NCBI GenBank assembly: GCA_026003015.1
Contig: BPGL01000001.1
Location: 314,922-378,921 of the forward strand
Length of the DNA stretch: 64,000 nucleotides
Origin: Actinomycetota bacterium
GTDB taxonomy: Bacteria > Actinomycetota > UBA4738 > HRBIN12
Direction: 5' to 3'
The notes below the pieces were generated by a model, which did no database searches, had not been told where the DNA came from, and was given only the letters and a program-made list of their open reading frames with translations. This document shows positions 1-9,895 of the stretch, piece after piece. The position numbers and the translations under genes are program-made. Numbering within the stretch: position 1 is the stretch's first letter; every line of letters begins with the position of its first letter.

Positions 1-195
1 GTCCTCTCGGGCGACCTCGTCTTCGCCGGAGCCATCGGTCGCAGCGACTTCCCGAACTCCGACCCCGCGGCGATGCGGCTCAGCCTGCGCCGGTTCCTCA
101 CGCTGCCGGACGAGCTCCCGGTCCTCCCCGGCCACGGGCCCCGCACGACGGTCGGCCGGGAGCGGCGGCGCAACCCGTTCCTCGTGGGGCTGTAG
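1..195 (+). CDS. Metallo-beta-lactamase-fold hydrolase, C-terminal end only
   Basis: Only the last 64 residues are inside the window, read in frame 1 to a TAG at 193. They contain GDLVFAGAIGRSDF, the loop with the bridging aspartate of glyoxalase II and related zinc hydrolases, and LPGHGPRT, the late histidine loop of the same fold. The stop lies 3 bp before hisS. A glyoxalase-II-like gene directly upstream of hisS is the usual actinobacterial order (established knowledge), which supports the call. The substrate cannot be told from this fragment. Confidence 0.8.
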   Translation, partial: VLSGDLVFAGAIGRSDFPNSDPAAMRLSLRRFLTLPDELPVLPGHGPRTTVGRERRRNPFLVGL

Positions 196-198
196 ACG

Positions 199-1458
199 GT
201 GGACCTCGCGCCACCCCGGGGAACCCTGGATCTCCTTCCGCCGGAGGGCGGGCGGATGCGGGCCCTCTACGACCGGGCCGCCGAGCTCGCGCGGCGGTAC
301 GGCTACCGCTACGTCGAGACCCCCGGGTTCGAGCACACCGAGCTCTTCGCCCGGACGTCGGGCGAGACGAGCGACGTCGTGACGAAGGAGATGTACACGT
401 TCACCGATCGCGGCGGACGCTCGCTCACCCTCAGGCCGGAGGGCACGGCGCCGGTCATGCGCGCGTACCTCGCCCATCGCGCCGAGCTCCCGAGCCCCTT
501 CAAGGCCTACTACCTCACCCGGATGTACCGGTACGGGCGCCCGCAGGCCGGCCGCTACCGCGAGCACCGGCAGTTCGGGGTCGAGATCTTCGGGGTGGCG
601 GACCCCGCCGCGGACGTCGAGGTCATCGTCCTCGGGGAGGAGTTCCTCCGGAGCCTCGGGCTCCGGCGGTACGAGATCCAGATCAACTCGATCGGCGACG
701 GGGCCTGCCGTCCCGCGTACCGCGAGGAGCTCCTGGCCTACCTGCGCGCGAGCGTCGGTCGCCTGCGCGACGAGCACCGCACGGGGTTCGAGGCGAACCC
801 CTTGCGCGTGCTCGACTGCAAGGACGGGGCCTGCCGAGCGGTCGCCGCGGCGGCGCCTCGGATCACCGAGCGGCTGTGCGGGCCGTGCCGCGAGCACTTC
901 GAGGGTGTGCTGACGGGCCTCCGCGAGCACGGCCTCGAGCCGATCGTGACGCCCACCCTGGTCCGGGGTCTCGACTACTACACGCGCACCGCGTTCGAGT
1001 TCGTGAGCCTCGTGCTCTCGGAGGCGCAGGCCACGCTGTTCGGCGGGGGTCGCTACGACGGCCTGGCCGAGGCCCTCGGGGGGCCGGCCGTCCCCGGCGT
1101 GGGGTTCGGGATGGGGCTCGAGCGCGTGCTGCTCGCCTGCCGGGACGAGGGGATCGAGCCGCCCTCGGAGCCGGGGCTCGACGCCTTCGTGGTCGGGCTC
1201 GGCGAGGCCGGCCGCAGGGCCGCGGCAGGGCTCCTGCGGGAGCTCCGCGCCGGCGGGCTGTCGGCCGACGCCGCGTACGAGGAGCGGCCGCTGAAGGCGC
1301 AGCTCCGGATGGCCGATCGCGCGGGGGCCGCGTACGCGGCGATCGTGGGCGAGCGGGAGGCCGCCGAGGGGCGCGTGACGCTCCGGCGTCTCGCCGACGG
1401 GACCCAGACGGAGGTCGCACGGGCCGATGTGGTGAACTGGCTGCGGGGCGAGCGATGA
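199..1458 (+). CDS. hisS: Histidyl-tRNA synthetase
   Basis: Class II aminoacyl-tRNA synthetase that charges tRNA-His in the cytoplasm. The 419-residue length is normal for bacterial HisRS. Visible signatures: PRGTLDLLP at the N-terminus, motif 2 MYRYGRPQAGRYREHRQFG around residues 112-130, the HisRS-specific RGLDYYTRTAFEF near 254-266, and motif 3 GFGMGLERVLLA near 301-312, followed by an anticodon-binding domain. The GTG start follows the upstream stop by 3 bp, so it is probably read from the same message. It is intact, unlike most genes downstream to 16 kb, and its TGA overlaps the aspS start. Confidence 0.97.
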   Translation: MDLAPPRGTLDLLPPEGGRMRALYDRAAELARRYGYRYVETPGFEHTELFARTSGETSDVVTKEMYTFTDRGGRSLTLRPEGTAPVMRAYLAHRAELPSPFKAYYLTRMYRYGRPQAGRYREHRQFGVEIFGVADPAADVEVIVLGEEFLRSLGLRRYEIQINSIGDGACRPAYREELLAYLRASVGRLRDEHRTGFEANPLRVLDCKDGACRAVAAAAPRITERLCGPCREHFEGVLTGLREHGLEPIVTPTLVRGLDYYTRTAFEFVSLVLSEAQATLFGGGRYDGLAEALGGPAVPGVGFGMGLERVLLACRDEGIEPPSEPGLDAFVVGLGEAGRRAAAGLLRELRAGGLSADAAYEERPLKAQLRMADRAGAAYAAIVGEREAAEGRVTLRRLADGTQTEVARADVVNWLRGER

Positions 1459-3267
1459 GCGTGATGCGGACGGCGATGCGCACCCATGCCTGCGGCGAGC
1501 TCCGTGCCGAGCACGTCGGGCAGGAGGTGGCGCTCTGCGGGTGGGTCTGGCGCGAGCGCGACCACGGCGGCGTGACCTTCGTCGACCTGCGCGACCGGGA
1601 GGGCCTCGTCCAGCTCGTCATCCACCCGGAGGAGGCGCCCGAGGCCCACGCGGTCGCGAAGGGCTTCCGCAGCGAGTCGGTCGTCCGGGTCGTGGGCGAG
1701 GTGCGGCGGCGGCCGCCGGGGACCGTGAACCCGAACCTCGCGACCGGCGAGATCGAGGTGGCGGTGCGATCCGCCCAGGTCCTCGCCGCGGCGGAGACCC
1801 CGCCCTTCCCGATCGACGACCGGATCGAGGCCTCGGAGGAGCTGCGGCTGCGCTACCGGTACCTGGACCTCCGTCGTCCGGAGATGACCCGGATCCTCCG
1901 CCTCCGGCACCGGATCAACCGGATCATCCGGGACCACATGGAGTCCCTGGGCTTCCTCGAGGTGGAGACGCCGTACCTCACGCGGAGCACCCCGGAGGGG
2001 GCCCGGGACTTCCTCGTGCCCTCGCGCCTCTGGAAGGGCTCGTTCTACGCCCTGCCCCAGTCCCCGCAGCAGCTGAAGCAGCTGCTGATGGTGGCGGGGC
2101 AGGACCGCTACTACCAGATCGTCCGGTGCTTCCGGGACGAGGACCCCCGGGCCGACCGGAGCTTCGAGTTCACCCAGCTCGACGTGGAGATGTCCTTCGT
2201 GGACGAGGAGGACGTGTTCGGCGTCATCGAGCCGCTCATGGCGCGGATCGTCCGCGAGACCCAGGGGGTGGAGGTGCCCACCCCGTTCCCGCGGCTCACG
2301 TACCGGGAGATGCTCGACCGCTACGGGACCGACAAGCCCGACCTCCGCTACGGGATGGAGCTCGTCGACCTCGGGCCGGCTTTCGCGGGAACCTCGTTCC
2401 GGGTGTTCGCCGCGGCCCTCGCGGACGGCGGGGTGATCAAGGGCTTCGCCGCCCCCGGGGGCGCCGCCCTCTCGCGGAAGGAGCACGACCAGCTCACGCA
2501 GATCGCTCGGGAGACCGGGGCGGGAGGGCTGGTCACGTTCGCCGTGCTCCCGGAGGGGGTGCGCTCGCCGGTGGAGAAGCACGTGTCCCCGGGTGAGGTC
2601 GAGGCGGTCCTGCAGGCCACCGGCGCGCGGGAGGGGGACCTCGTCCTCGTCGTCGCCGACCGTCCGGATCGAGCGAACGTCGCCCTGGACGCGCTGCGGC
2701 GACGGCTGGCCGAGCGCCTGGGGCTGATCCCCGAGGGGGTCTGGGCGTTCTGCTGGATGGTCGAGCCGCCCCTGTTCGAGTGGAGCGAGGACGAGGGCAA
2801 GTGGGTGAGCGTCCACCACCCCTTCACGGCCCCCGCCGACCCCGAGGACCTCGACCCGCCGGCCGCGCGCAGCCGGGGCTACGACCTCGTGCTGAACGGG
2901 TTCGAGCTCGGCGGGGGGAGCATCCGGATCCACGACCCCGAGATCCAGCGCCGGGTCTTCGAACGGCTGGGACTCACCCCCGAGCAGACCGAGGAGCAGT
3001 TCGGACACCTGATCCGGGCCTTCCGCTACGGGGTGCCGCCGCACGGGGGCATCGCCTTCGGGATCGATCGGATCGTGATGCTCATGGCCGGCAAGGAGGC
3101 GATCCGCGACGTGACCGCGTTCCCCAAGGCGCAGTCCGGACAGGACCCGCTGACCGGGGCGCCGGCGCCCGGTCTCCGAGGAGCAGCTGCGGGAACTGGG
3201 CCTGCGGCTGGTCGAGCCGCCGCGGCGCCGCGATCGGACCGCCGACCGAGAGGGAGGTGATGCCTGA
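1455..3267 (+). CDS. aspS: Aspartyl-tRNA synthetase (one frameshift near the 3' end)
   Basis: Class II synthetase for tRNA-Asp. The N-terminal OB-fold anticodon domain (CGWVWRERDHGGVTFVDLRD) is followed by motif 2 (FRDEDPRADRSFEFTQLDVE), a GAD insertion domain, and motif 3 (GGIAFGIDRIVMLMAGKE). ATG at 1455 overlaps the hisS stop by 4 bp; the longer upstream open frame is only a hisS shadow. After FPKAQSGQDPLTGAPAP the frame slips near 3168-3172. In the next frame it resumes as VSEEQLRELGLRLVEPP and ends at the TGA at 3265, which overlaps the next ATG. One extra base is the simplest explanation. Whether it also charges tRNA-Asn cannot be read from sequence alone. Confidence 0.95.
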
Positions 3268-3656
3268 TGGCGCAGCTCACGCCGGGCGACGTGGAGCTGC
3301 TCACCGGCCCCCACTACGCCACGGTCGTCACGCTGAACCCCGACGGCACGCCCCACGCCACCGTGACGTGGATCGAGCGCCGAGGACGGCCACGTGCTGG
3401 TGAACACGGCCGAGGGCCGCCGCAAGGCGCGGAACCTGCGTCGGGACCCGCGCTGCCGCCGTGCTGGTGCAGGCCGATCCCTACCGGTGGATCTCGATCA
3501 CCGGGACCGCGGTCGCCGCGGAGACGGGCCCCGCGGCCGAGGCGCACATCGACGCGCTCTCGCGTCGGTACGACGGCAGACCATGGACGCCCGTCGACGG
3601 GTCAGGTGCGCGTACGGTTCCGGATCCGGCCCGACCGGATCGTGCGCTACGGCTGA
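3267..3656 (+). CDS. PPOX-class (split-barrel) probable F420-dependent oxidoreductase, frameshifted
   Basis: Split-barrel flavin/F420-binding protein of about 130 residues. It begins [21 protein letters not shown] and continues [16 protein letters not shown], the first two strands of this family. Three one-base slips (near 3380, 3450 and 3600) separate further recognisable pieces: [38 protein letters not shown] and [14 protein letters not shown]. Together they give the length and order of actinobacterial PPOX-class F420-dependent enzymes. The ATG overlaps the aspS stop. Cofactor choice (F420, FMN or heme) and substrate are inference. The slips are more likely sequencing error than gene decay, given the same damage in essential neighbours. 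Confidence 0.75.
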   Translation: MAQLTPGDVELLTGPHYATVVTLNPDGTPHATVTWIERRGRPRAGEHGRGPPQGAEPASGPALPPCWCRPIPTGGSRSPGPRSPRRRAPRPRRTSTRSRVGTTADHGRPSTGQVRVRFRIRPDRIVRYG

Positions 3657-3664
3657 GGGGCGCC

Positions 3665-4910
3665 GTGACCGAGGTGCCGCTCGCCGCCCGGATGCGCCCT
3701 CGGACCTTCGACGAGTTCGTGGGGCAGCCGCACCTCATCGGGCCGGGACGGGCCCTCACCAAGCTGCTCGAGGCCGGGCACCTGCCCTCGCTGCTCCTCT
3801 GGGGCCCCGCGGGGACCGGGAAGACCACGCTCGCCTACCTGCTGGCCGACGCCGTCGGGGCCGAGCTCGTGCAGCTGTCGGCGGTGTCCTCCGGCGTGGC
3901 CGACGCCCGCCGGGTGATGGAGCGGGCCAGGGCGGCCTGTTCCGGACGGTCCTCTTCGTGGACGAGGTGCACCGGTGGTCCAAGGCCCAGCAGGACGTGC
4001 TCCTGCCCGCGGTCGAGGACGGGACGATCACGCTGATCGGGGCGACCACCGAGAACCCCTACTCTCCCTCGTGACGCGCCGCTCCTCTCGCGCTGCCTGC
4101 TCCTGCGCCTCGAGCCCCTCGCGCCCGAGGAGGTCCGCACGGCTGCTCGAGCCGGGCCCTCGCCGACGAGGAGCGGGGGCTCGGCGAAGCTCGGGCGTCC
4201 GCGTCCGCCCCGAGGCCCTCGACCATCTCGTCGAGGTGGCCGGGGGCGACGCGCGGATCGCGCTCACCGGGCTGGAGGCGGCCGTGGTCGCGGCGCGCGC
4301 GGCCGGCGAGCGCGAGGTCACGCTGGAGCGCGCGGCCGGGACGCCGTGCAGAAGAAGCGCGATCGTGTACGACCGGCAGGGGGACGCCCACTACGACGTG
4401 ATCTCGGCCTTCATCAAGTCGATCCGCGGCTCGGACCCCGACGCCGCCCTGTTCTGGCTGGCGAGGATGCTCGAGGCGGGGGAGGACCCGCGCTTCATCG
4501 CCCGCCGGATGGTCGTCCATGCGAGCGAGGACATCGGCCTCGCGGACCCCCGAGCGCTCCTCGTCGCCGTGGCGGCGGCCCAGGCGGTGGAGTACGTGGG
4601 ACTGCCCGAGGCCCGACTGAACCTGGCGGAGGCCGCGATCTACCTGGCCCGGGCGCCGAAGTCCAACAGCGTCCTCGTGGCGCTCTCGCGGGCGCAGGAG
4701 GACGCCGCCTCCTCGGACCCGGTGCCGCTGCACCTCCGCGAGCCCGGGCACCCGGCCCTGCGCGAGCACGGGTACGGCGAGGGCTACAAGTACCCCCACG
4801 ACTTCCCCGGACACGTGGTGGAGCAGGAGTACCGGCCGGCCCGCTTCAGCGGGCGGCGGTACTACGAACCCTCGGGGCAGGGGGAGGAGGGATCGGAGGA
4901 GCGGGCCTGA
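3665..4910 (+). CDS. rarA: Replication-associated recombination protein A (RarA/MgsA), frameshifted
   Basis: AAA+ ATPase of the clamp-loader-like RarA family that acts at stalled replication forks. The reconstructed protein starts at GTG 3665 and shows Walker [12 protein letters not shown], Walker [14 protein letters not shown], sensor 1 GATTENPY, then the C-terminal MgsA domain with [20 protein letters not shown] and [13 protein letters not shown]. At least five single-base slips (about 3945, 4065, 4140-4195, 4350) break the frame. All conserved blocks are present in order, so I call one gene with sequence errors. Final segment: [20 protein letters not shown], typical of the family. Confidence 0.9.
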
Positions 4911-4979
4911 CCTCGGCCCTCGCCGGCCCGAGCTGCTGCGCACGGCAGGCTGGTGGCGCGGGGTCGAGGGCGCGGCCGG

Positions 4980-4985
4980 TATGAT
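4980..4985 (+). promoter_or_regulatory. Candidate -10 box (TATGAT) for the DUF948 gene
   Basis: TATGAT lies in the 111-bp gap after rarA, 36 bp before the next ATG, so the predicted transcript has a leader of about 30 nt. The gap begins a new unit because rarA ends without overlap. No convincing -35 hexamer is visible. Confidence 0.5.
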
Positions 4986-5021
4986 GCCGCCATCCGACCT
5001 TCGACCCCGAGGAGACCCATC

Positions 5022-5411
5022 ATGCTGGTGATCGGTGCGCTCGACGGAGGGGATGTCGCCCTCATCGTCCTGTCCGGCGTTCTGGGGCCTGCTCGTGCTC
5101 GCCCTGTGCGTGGTCCTGCTGAACGCGTTCCGCGTCCTCGAGAGCCACGAAGATGATCGATCGACGCGATGCGCGAGGAGACCGTGCCCGCTGCTGCGCG
5201 AGGTCAAGGGCTCCGTGGAACGGGCGAACCGGCCTGCTCGACCGGGCGGAAGCGTGCTGGTCGCGACGCGGCGCTGGAGCAGGTCTCCGAGCGCTGGTGG
5301 AGCAGGCGGCCTCGGGTCCCCTCGTGAAGGTCCTCTGCGCCTCGGGGCGGGGCTGCGCCCGGCGGCCAAGCGGTTCCGCGCGCGGCGGCGGGAGGTCCGC
5401 GAGGGCGATGA
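5022..5411 (+). CDS. DUF948-like single-pass membrane protein, frameshifted
   Basis: Small membrane protein whose first 50 residues read MLVIGALDGGDVALIVL, then one hydrophobic helix (GLLVLALCVVLLNAF). A long helical, coiled-coil-like region follows (PLLREVKGSVERANR ... ALVEQAASGPLVKV). This layout matches DUF948 proteins, which in actinobacteria often precede alaS together with a second small membrane protein. Frame slips near 5085, 5150, 5230 and 5270 make the exact C-terminus uncertain; I place it at the TGA overlapping the next ATG. Function unknown. Confidence 0.65.
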
Positions 5412-5660
5412 GGCGCTGTTCTGGCTCGCGGTGGGGCTCGGCGCGGGGGCGGCCGGCGCGGTGCTCGACGTGCGCCTGGCGCGTCGGCAGGCCGAGCGCG
5501 TGGCGCCCGCGCGCCTCGCCCGGGAGGCCGGGGCCGGGTCATGGACCTCGCGAAGCTGGTGGCCGAGTCCCTGGAGGAGGGGCGCGCGCGATGCGCGAGC
5601 GCGAGGAGGGCGAGCTCGCGGCCGAGCGCAGGCCCGGGACGCCGGAGGCCCCGGGGCTAG
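5408..5660 (+). CDS. Small membrane-anchored protein upstream of alaS, frameshifted
   Basis: Correcting one missing base near 5416 gives MRRLFWLAVGLGAGAAGAV, a short N-terminal membrane helix. A charged helical region then follows (RRQAERVAPARLAREAG, LVAESLEEGRARMREREEGE). An equivalent small gene sits between the DUF948 gene and alaS in many actinobacteria, so position supports it being real. The TAG at 5658 is the likely stop but needs a further one-base correction. That TAG is also the first half of the alaS -10 box. No function can be assigned. Confidence 0.6.
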
Positions 5661-5663
5661 ACT
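5658..5663 (+). promoter_or_regulatory. Candidate -10 box (TAGACT) of alaS
   Basis: TAGACT ends 9 nt before the GTG start of alaS, so transcription would begin within a few bases of the start codon. The TAG is probably also the stop of the preceding gene. The same hexamer and spacing recur before pheS and argF in this window. Confidence 0.6.
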
Positions 5664-5672
5664 CGCTCCGCC

Positions 5673-8333
5673 GTGGACGGCCGCCGGATCCGGGAGACGT
5701 TCCTCGCGTTCTTCGAGGCGCGCGGGCACCGGCGCGTGCCCTCGTCGAGCCTGATCCCCCCGCCCGAGTCCGGGCTCCTGCTCACGAACGCCGGGATGAA
5801 CCAGTTCATCCCGTACTTCCTCGGCAAGGCCGGACCCGCCGTTCCGGCGCGCGACGACCGTGCCAGAAGTGCTTCCGTGACCAACGACATCGACAACGTC
5901 GGGCACACCGCCCGACACCTCACCTTCTTCGAGATGCTCGGCAACTTCTCCTTCGGCGACTACTTCAAGGCCGAGTCGTGCGCCTGGGGCCTCGAGCTCG
6001 TCACGCAGGGGTTCGGGATCGACCCCCAGCGGCTGTGGGTGACGGTCTTCGAGACCGACGAGGAGACCGCCGGGATCTGGCAGGACCTCGGGATCCCCGC
6101 GCGCCCGGATCGTCCGCCGCGGCAAGGCCGACAACTACTGGTCGACCCACGCCGCGGGCCCCGGCCGGCCCCTGCTCGGAGATCTACGTCGATCGGGGGC
6201 CGCGCTACGGGCCGGAGGGCGGCCCGGCCGTCGACGAGGACCGGTTCCTCGAGATCTGGAACCACGTGTTCATGCAGGACCTGGTGGACGAGCACGGCGA
6301 GGTCGTCGGGGAGCTCCCGGCGAAGAACATCGACACCGGCGCGAGCGTCGAGCGGATCGCGCGTGGTGCTCCAGGACGCCCCGACGGTCTTCGAGACCGA
6401 CCTGTTCCGTCCGCTCCTCGAGGTGGCGGAGTCGCTCTCCGGCCGCCGGCTACGGCGAGGACGACCGGCGGCGACGTCTCGTCCGGGTCGTCGCCGAGCA
6501 CGGCGCGGGCCACGACGTTCCTCATCGCCGACGGGGTGCAGCCCTCGAACGAGGGCCGCGGCTACGTGCTGCGCCGGATGCTCCGGCGCCTGGTCGTCGC
6601 CACGCCCGGCGGCTCGGGATCGAGCGGGAGGTCATGGCACCGGCTCGTGGCGCGTCGACGGTGGAGTCCGTTCGGCGACGCCTACCCGGAGCTCGTGGAG
6701 AACCGGGCGTTCGTCGAGCAGGTCGACGCTCCCGAGGAGGAGCGCTTCGCGCGCGACGCTCCGCCAGGGGATGGCCCTGTTCGCGGAGGCGGCGGGCCGG
6801 CTCGGGCGCGCGGGCGCCTGCCCGGCGACGTCGTGTTCAAGCTCCACGACACGTTCGGGTTCCCGCCGGAGCTCACCCGGGAGCTCGCCGGGGACGCGGG
6901 CCTCGCGGTCGACGGGAGCGGTTCGAGCGCGCTCATGGCCGAGCAGCGCGAGCGGGCCCAGCGCGGCCGCCAAGCGCGGCGGTGGGGGAGGACCTCGGCG
7001 CCGTGCCCGGTCGGCCGCACCGAGTTCGTCGGCTACGAGACGCTCGAGGCGGAGGCCCGGATCGGGCGTCGCTCGACGCGAGGCCGGCCGAGGTCGCGGT
7101 CGCCGAGGAGGGCGCGCAGGTCCGCGGTCGTCCTCGGACCGGACCCCGTTCTACGCGGAGGCCGGCGGCCAGGTCGGGGACCGGGGCGAGATCCGTACCT
7201 GCGACGCGGGGCGGCGTGCGGGTCGACGACGCCCAGTGGGCCGGGCCCACACGATCGTCCACCTGGGCACGGTCGTGAGCCGGCGAGGTGCGCGGGGCGA
7301 GGACGGCCACGCCGAGGTGGACCGCGAGCGGCGGGAGGCGACCGCGCGGGCCCACACCGCGACCCACGTCGTCCACTGGACCCTCCGCCACGTGCTCGGC
7401 GAGCACGCCCGGCAGGCGGGCTCGCTCGTGGCGCCGGGGCGGCTGCGGTTCGACTTCCCCCACCCACTCGCCCGTGCCGCGCGACGCCTCGAGCGCGCCG
7501 AGGAGCTCGGCGAACCGCCGCCTGGCCGAGGACCAGCCGGTCACGGTCTTCGAGACGACCTTCGACGAGGCCCGGCGCTCGGGCGCGATCGCGCTCTTCG
7601 GCGAGAAGTACGGCGACCTCGTGCGCGTCGTCGAGATCGGGGACTACTCGCGGGAGCTGTGCGGGGGGACCCACGTGCCGCACACCGGCAACGGGTCGCG
7701 GTCGTGCGGTTCCTCGGGGGCGTCGATCGGCGCCGGGATGCGCCGGATCGAGGCGCTCGGTGGGGCCCGACGCCCTGCGGAGATCAACGCTGGAGCGCGA
7801 GCTCCTCCGAGGCCTCGTGCGAGGCCCTGGGCGCCGGCGACCCCCAGGCGGCCCCGGAGCGGGCGCGGCAGCGGTCGTGCAGGTGCAAGCGCCTGCAGCA
7901 GCGAGCTCGGCAGGCTCCGCCGCCAGGACGCGCGAGGCGGGATCGCCGCCCTGGCGGAGTCCGCGCAGCCCGTGGCGGCGTGGCGCTGGTGGTCTCGGCG
8001 GCTCCCCCGGGGGCCGAGGACCCGGCGGGCCTCGCCCGGGAGCTGGCGCAGCGCGTCCTCGACGGCTCGCGGCGCGGGCGGCGGCGTCGTGCTCGGCAGC
8101 GCCGCGGGCGGCAAGGCGCCTCGTCGCGGCGGCCTGCAGCAAGAACCTGGTGGCCCGCGGGGTGACGGCGCCCGCGCCTGCTCGAGCCCGCGGCCAAGGT
8201 GATCGGCGGGGGCGCCGGCGGCAAGCCGATCCTCGGGTTCGCGGGCGGGCCGCAGGGCCGGCCGCCGTACGGGACGCGCTCGGCGCCGATCCCCGCTCGC
8301 CTCCGAGGAGCTCCTCGGGACTCCGGAGCTGCG
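5673..8333 (+). CDS. alaS: Alanyl-tRNA synthetase, heavily frameshifted
   Basis: Class II synthetase for tRNA-Ala with an editing domain. From GTG 5673 it reads RRIRETFLAFFEARGHRRVP, then TNAGMNQFIPYFLG and HTARHLTFFEMLGNFSFGDY of the catalytic core. The editing-site metal ligands follow: HTATHVVHWTLRHVLGEHA (HxxxH) and ELCGGTHVPHTG (CxxxH). The C-terminal DHHA1 part ends near GGGAGGKPILGFAGGPQ. At least ten one-base slips scatter these blocks over all three frames. Every block is present and in order over about 2.66 kb, the normal gene size. Because alaS is essential, sequencing error is far likelier than a pseudogene. The exact stop is not visible; I end it at the ruvX start. Confidence 0.9.
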
Positions 8334-8774
8334 GTGCCCGAGCGGCAGGCCCCGCGGGCGGGTCCTCGGCCTCGACCTCGGGGAGGCCCGGATCGGCGTC
8401 GCGATCTCCGACGACGAACGCCGCCGGGTCGCCGTGCCCCTCGGCACCGATCGCGGACGGGAGCGCCCCGGGACCTCCGCCGCCATCGCCGAGCTCGTCC
8501 GCGGAGCGCGGCGTCGTCGCTGGTGGTCGTGGGGCACCCGCTCTCGCTCTCGGGGCGAGCGCGGGAGAGGCCGCGCGGCAGGCCGAGGCCTTCGCCGAGG
8601 CCCTCCGGGAGGTCCTGCCGTCCCCGTGGCCCTCCACGACGAGCGCCTGACCACGGTCGAGGCCGAGCGCGCCCTCGGGCGAGGCCGGGGCACGGCGGCC
8701 GGCGGCGCCGGCGAGCGGTCGGACGCGCTCGCGGCGGCGGTGATCCTCCAGGCCGCTGGACCGGTCGACGCTGA
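8334..8774 (+). CDS. ruvX: Putative pre-16S rRNA nuclease / Holliday-junction-resolvase-like RuvX (YqgF), frameshifted
   Basis: RNase H-fold protein of about 145 residues, implicated in 16S rRNA 5' maturation. After correcting slips near 8360, 8425, 8470-8530, 8610 and 8690, the family motifs appear. They are the first catalytic Asp in RVLGLDLGEARIGVAISD, VVVGHPLSLSG, the catalytic Glu in ALHDERLTTVEAERAL, and the last Asp in RSDALAAAVILQA. alaS-ruvX-mltG-aroE is the standard actinobacterial order. The GTG at 8334 is the likely start; the C-terminal few residues are uncertain. Confidence 0.85.
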   Translation: MPERQAPRAGPRPRPRGGPDRRRDLRRRTPPGRRAPRHRSRTGAPRDLRRHRRARPRSAASSLVVVGHPLSLSGRARERPRGRPRPSPRPSGRSCRPRGPPRRAPDHGRGRARPRARPGHGGRRRRRAVGRARGGGDPPGRWTGRR

Positions 8775-8796
8775 GCGTGCGGCCGCCGGGCCCGGC

Positions 8797-8802
8797 TATG
8801 CT
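8797..8802 (+). promoter_or_regulatory. Candidate -10 box (TATGCT) of mltG
   Basis: TATGCT ends 10 nt before ATG 8813, predicting an almost leaderless mltG message that could be made separately from ruvX. Confidence 0.5.
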
Positions 8803-8812
8803 CTCGGGCCGG

Positions 8813-9895
8813 ATGGCGGGGGTCGACCGCCCCGGGCGGGCCGACGGAGCCCCGCCGCCCCCGCCGGCGTGCGCGGCGCCCTGGCCGCGGTCGGCGGCGC
8901 TCGCGGGCGCTGGCCGTCCTCGGTGCCGGGGGCGCGGCCGCCCTACTACGAGCGGTGCCGCGAGGCCCGCGTCCCGAGGACGCCGTCACGGTCGACGGTG
9001 CCCGAGGGCGCCACGGCGGCGAGGTCGTGCGCCGCGCTGCACGAGGCGGGTCGTGCTCCGCTGCGGCGGGCTCGTCGGCGCCTGCTCCTGCGCCGGAGCG
9101 GGCGGGCCGGCGCGATCCGCCGGGGACCTACGAGCTCACGACGAACATGCGCCTCGACGAGGCCTCCTCGACGTCCTCACGGCCCGCCGCCGAGCCCCGA
9201 CGGTGCGGCTCACGATCCCCGAGGGCTACCGGCTCACGCAGATCGCGGCAGAGCGCGTGCGACGGAGGCGCTCGGGTCTTCCCGGGCGCGGTTCCTGGCC
9301 GTGGCCGAGAGCGGCCGGCTCGCCCTCCCGCCCTACCTGCCGCCGGGGACGCCGACGCGTGGAGGGGTTCCTGTTCCCCGAGACCTACGAGTTCCTGCGC
9401 GAGGGCTCGACGGCGCGCGACGTGATCCGCGCGCTCCTCGACCAGTTCGCGGGGAGGCCGACGCAGCTGCCCTGGGGGAACGCCGAGCGGCTCGGCCTCA
9501 CGCCCCTACGAGGTCGTCGTCGTGGCCTCGATGGTCGAGGAGGAGGCCGAAGCTCGCCGAGGAGCGGCCGCTGATCGCCGGGGTGATCCACAACCGGCTC
9601 GGCGCGGGGATGCCGCTCGGGATCGACGCGACGCTGCTGTACGACGACCCGACCCCCGACGGCGAGCTCTCCACCGCCGACCTCGAGACCGACAGCCCGT
9701 ACAACACGCGGCTGCGCGCCGGGCTCCCGCCGACCCCGATCGCGAGCCCCGGGCTCGCGTCGCTCGGTGGCGCGCTCGCACCCGGCGCGAGACCGACGTC
9801 CTCTACTACGTCCTGTGCCGGGCGAGGCGGTCCACACGAGTTCGCGCGTGACGCTCGCCGAGCCACGAGCGCAACGGCGGGCGTGCCTGCGGTGA
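8813..9895 (+). CDS. mltG: Endolytic murein transglycosylase MltG (YceG-like), frameshifted
   Basis: Membrane-anchored lytic transglycosylase that cuts nascent glycan strands. The Pro/Ala-rich cytoplasmic N-terminus and membrane helix lie in a heavily slipped stretch (8880-9120). The conserved core is clear: LTIPEGYRLTQIA, PYLPPGTPT then VEGFLFPETYEF, the catalytic-Glu block VVVVASMVEEEA, AGVIHNRLGAGMPLGIDATL and TADLETDSPYNTRLRAGLPP. The end is rebuilt to the TGA at 9893, which overlaps the aroE GTG. At least six slips are needed. The start is chosen at ATG 8813 because of the adjacent -10 box. Confidence 0.88.

Noticed and set aside
1053..3425. Very long antisense open frames, such as this reverse-strand stretch of 790 codons and similar ones at 4059-6134, 34477-36783 and 56943-60539
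   Set aside because: They mirror real genes on the other strand and arise from GC-rich third positions. They have low-complexity Arg/Pro/Ala/Gly composition and no recognisable motif.
3461..4036. A separate 191-codon gene bridging the PPOX and rarA genes
   Set aside because: It is the end of the PPOX gene and the start of rarA read together by chance in one frame after a slip. Only the part from GTG 3665 belongs to rarA.
5673..8333. alaS as a pseudogene
   Set aside because: All catalytic, editing and C-terminal blocks are present in order. Neighbouring essential genes show the same one-base slips, so sequence error is the better explanation.
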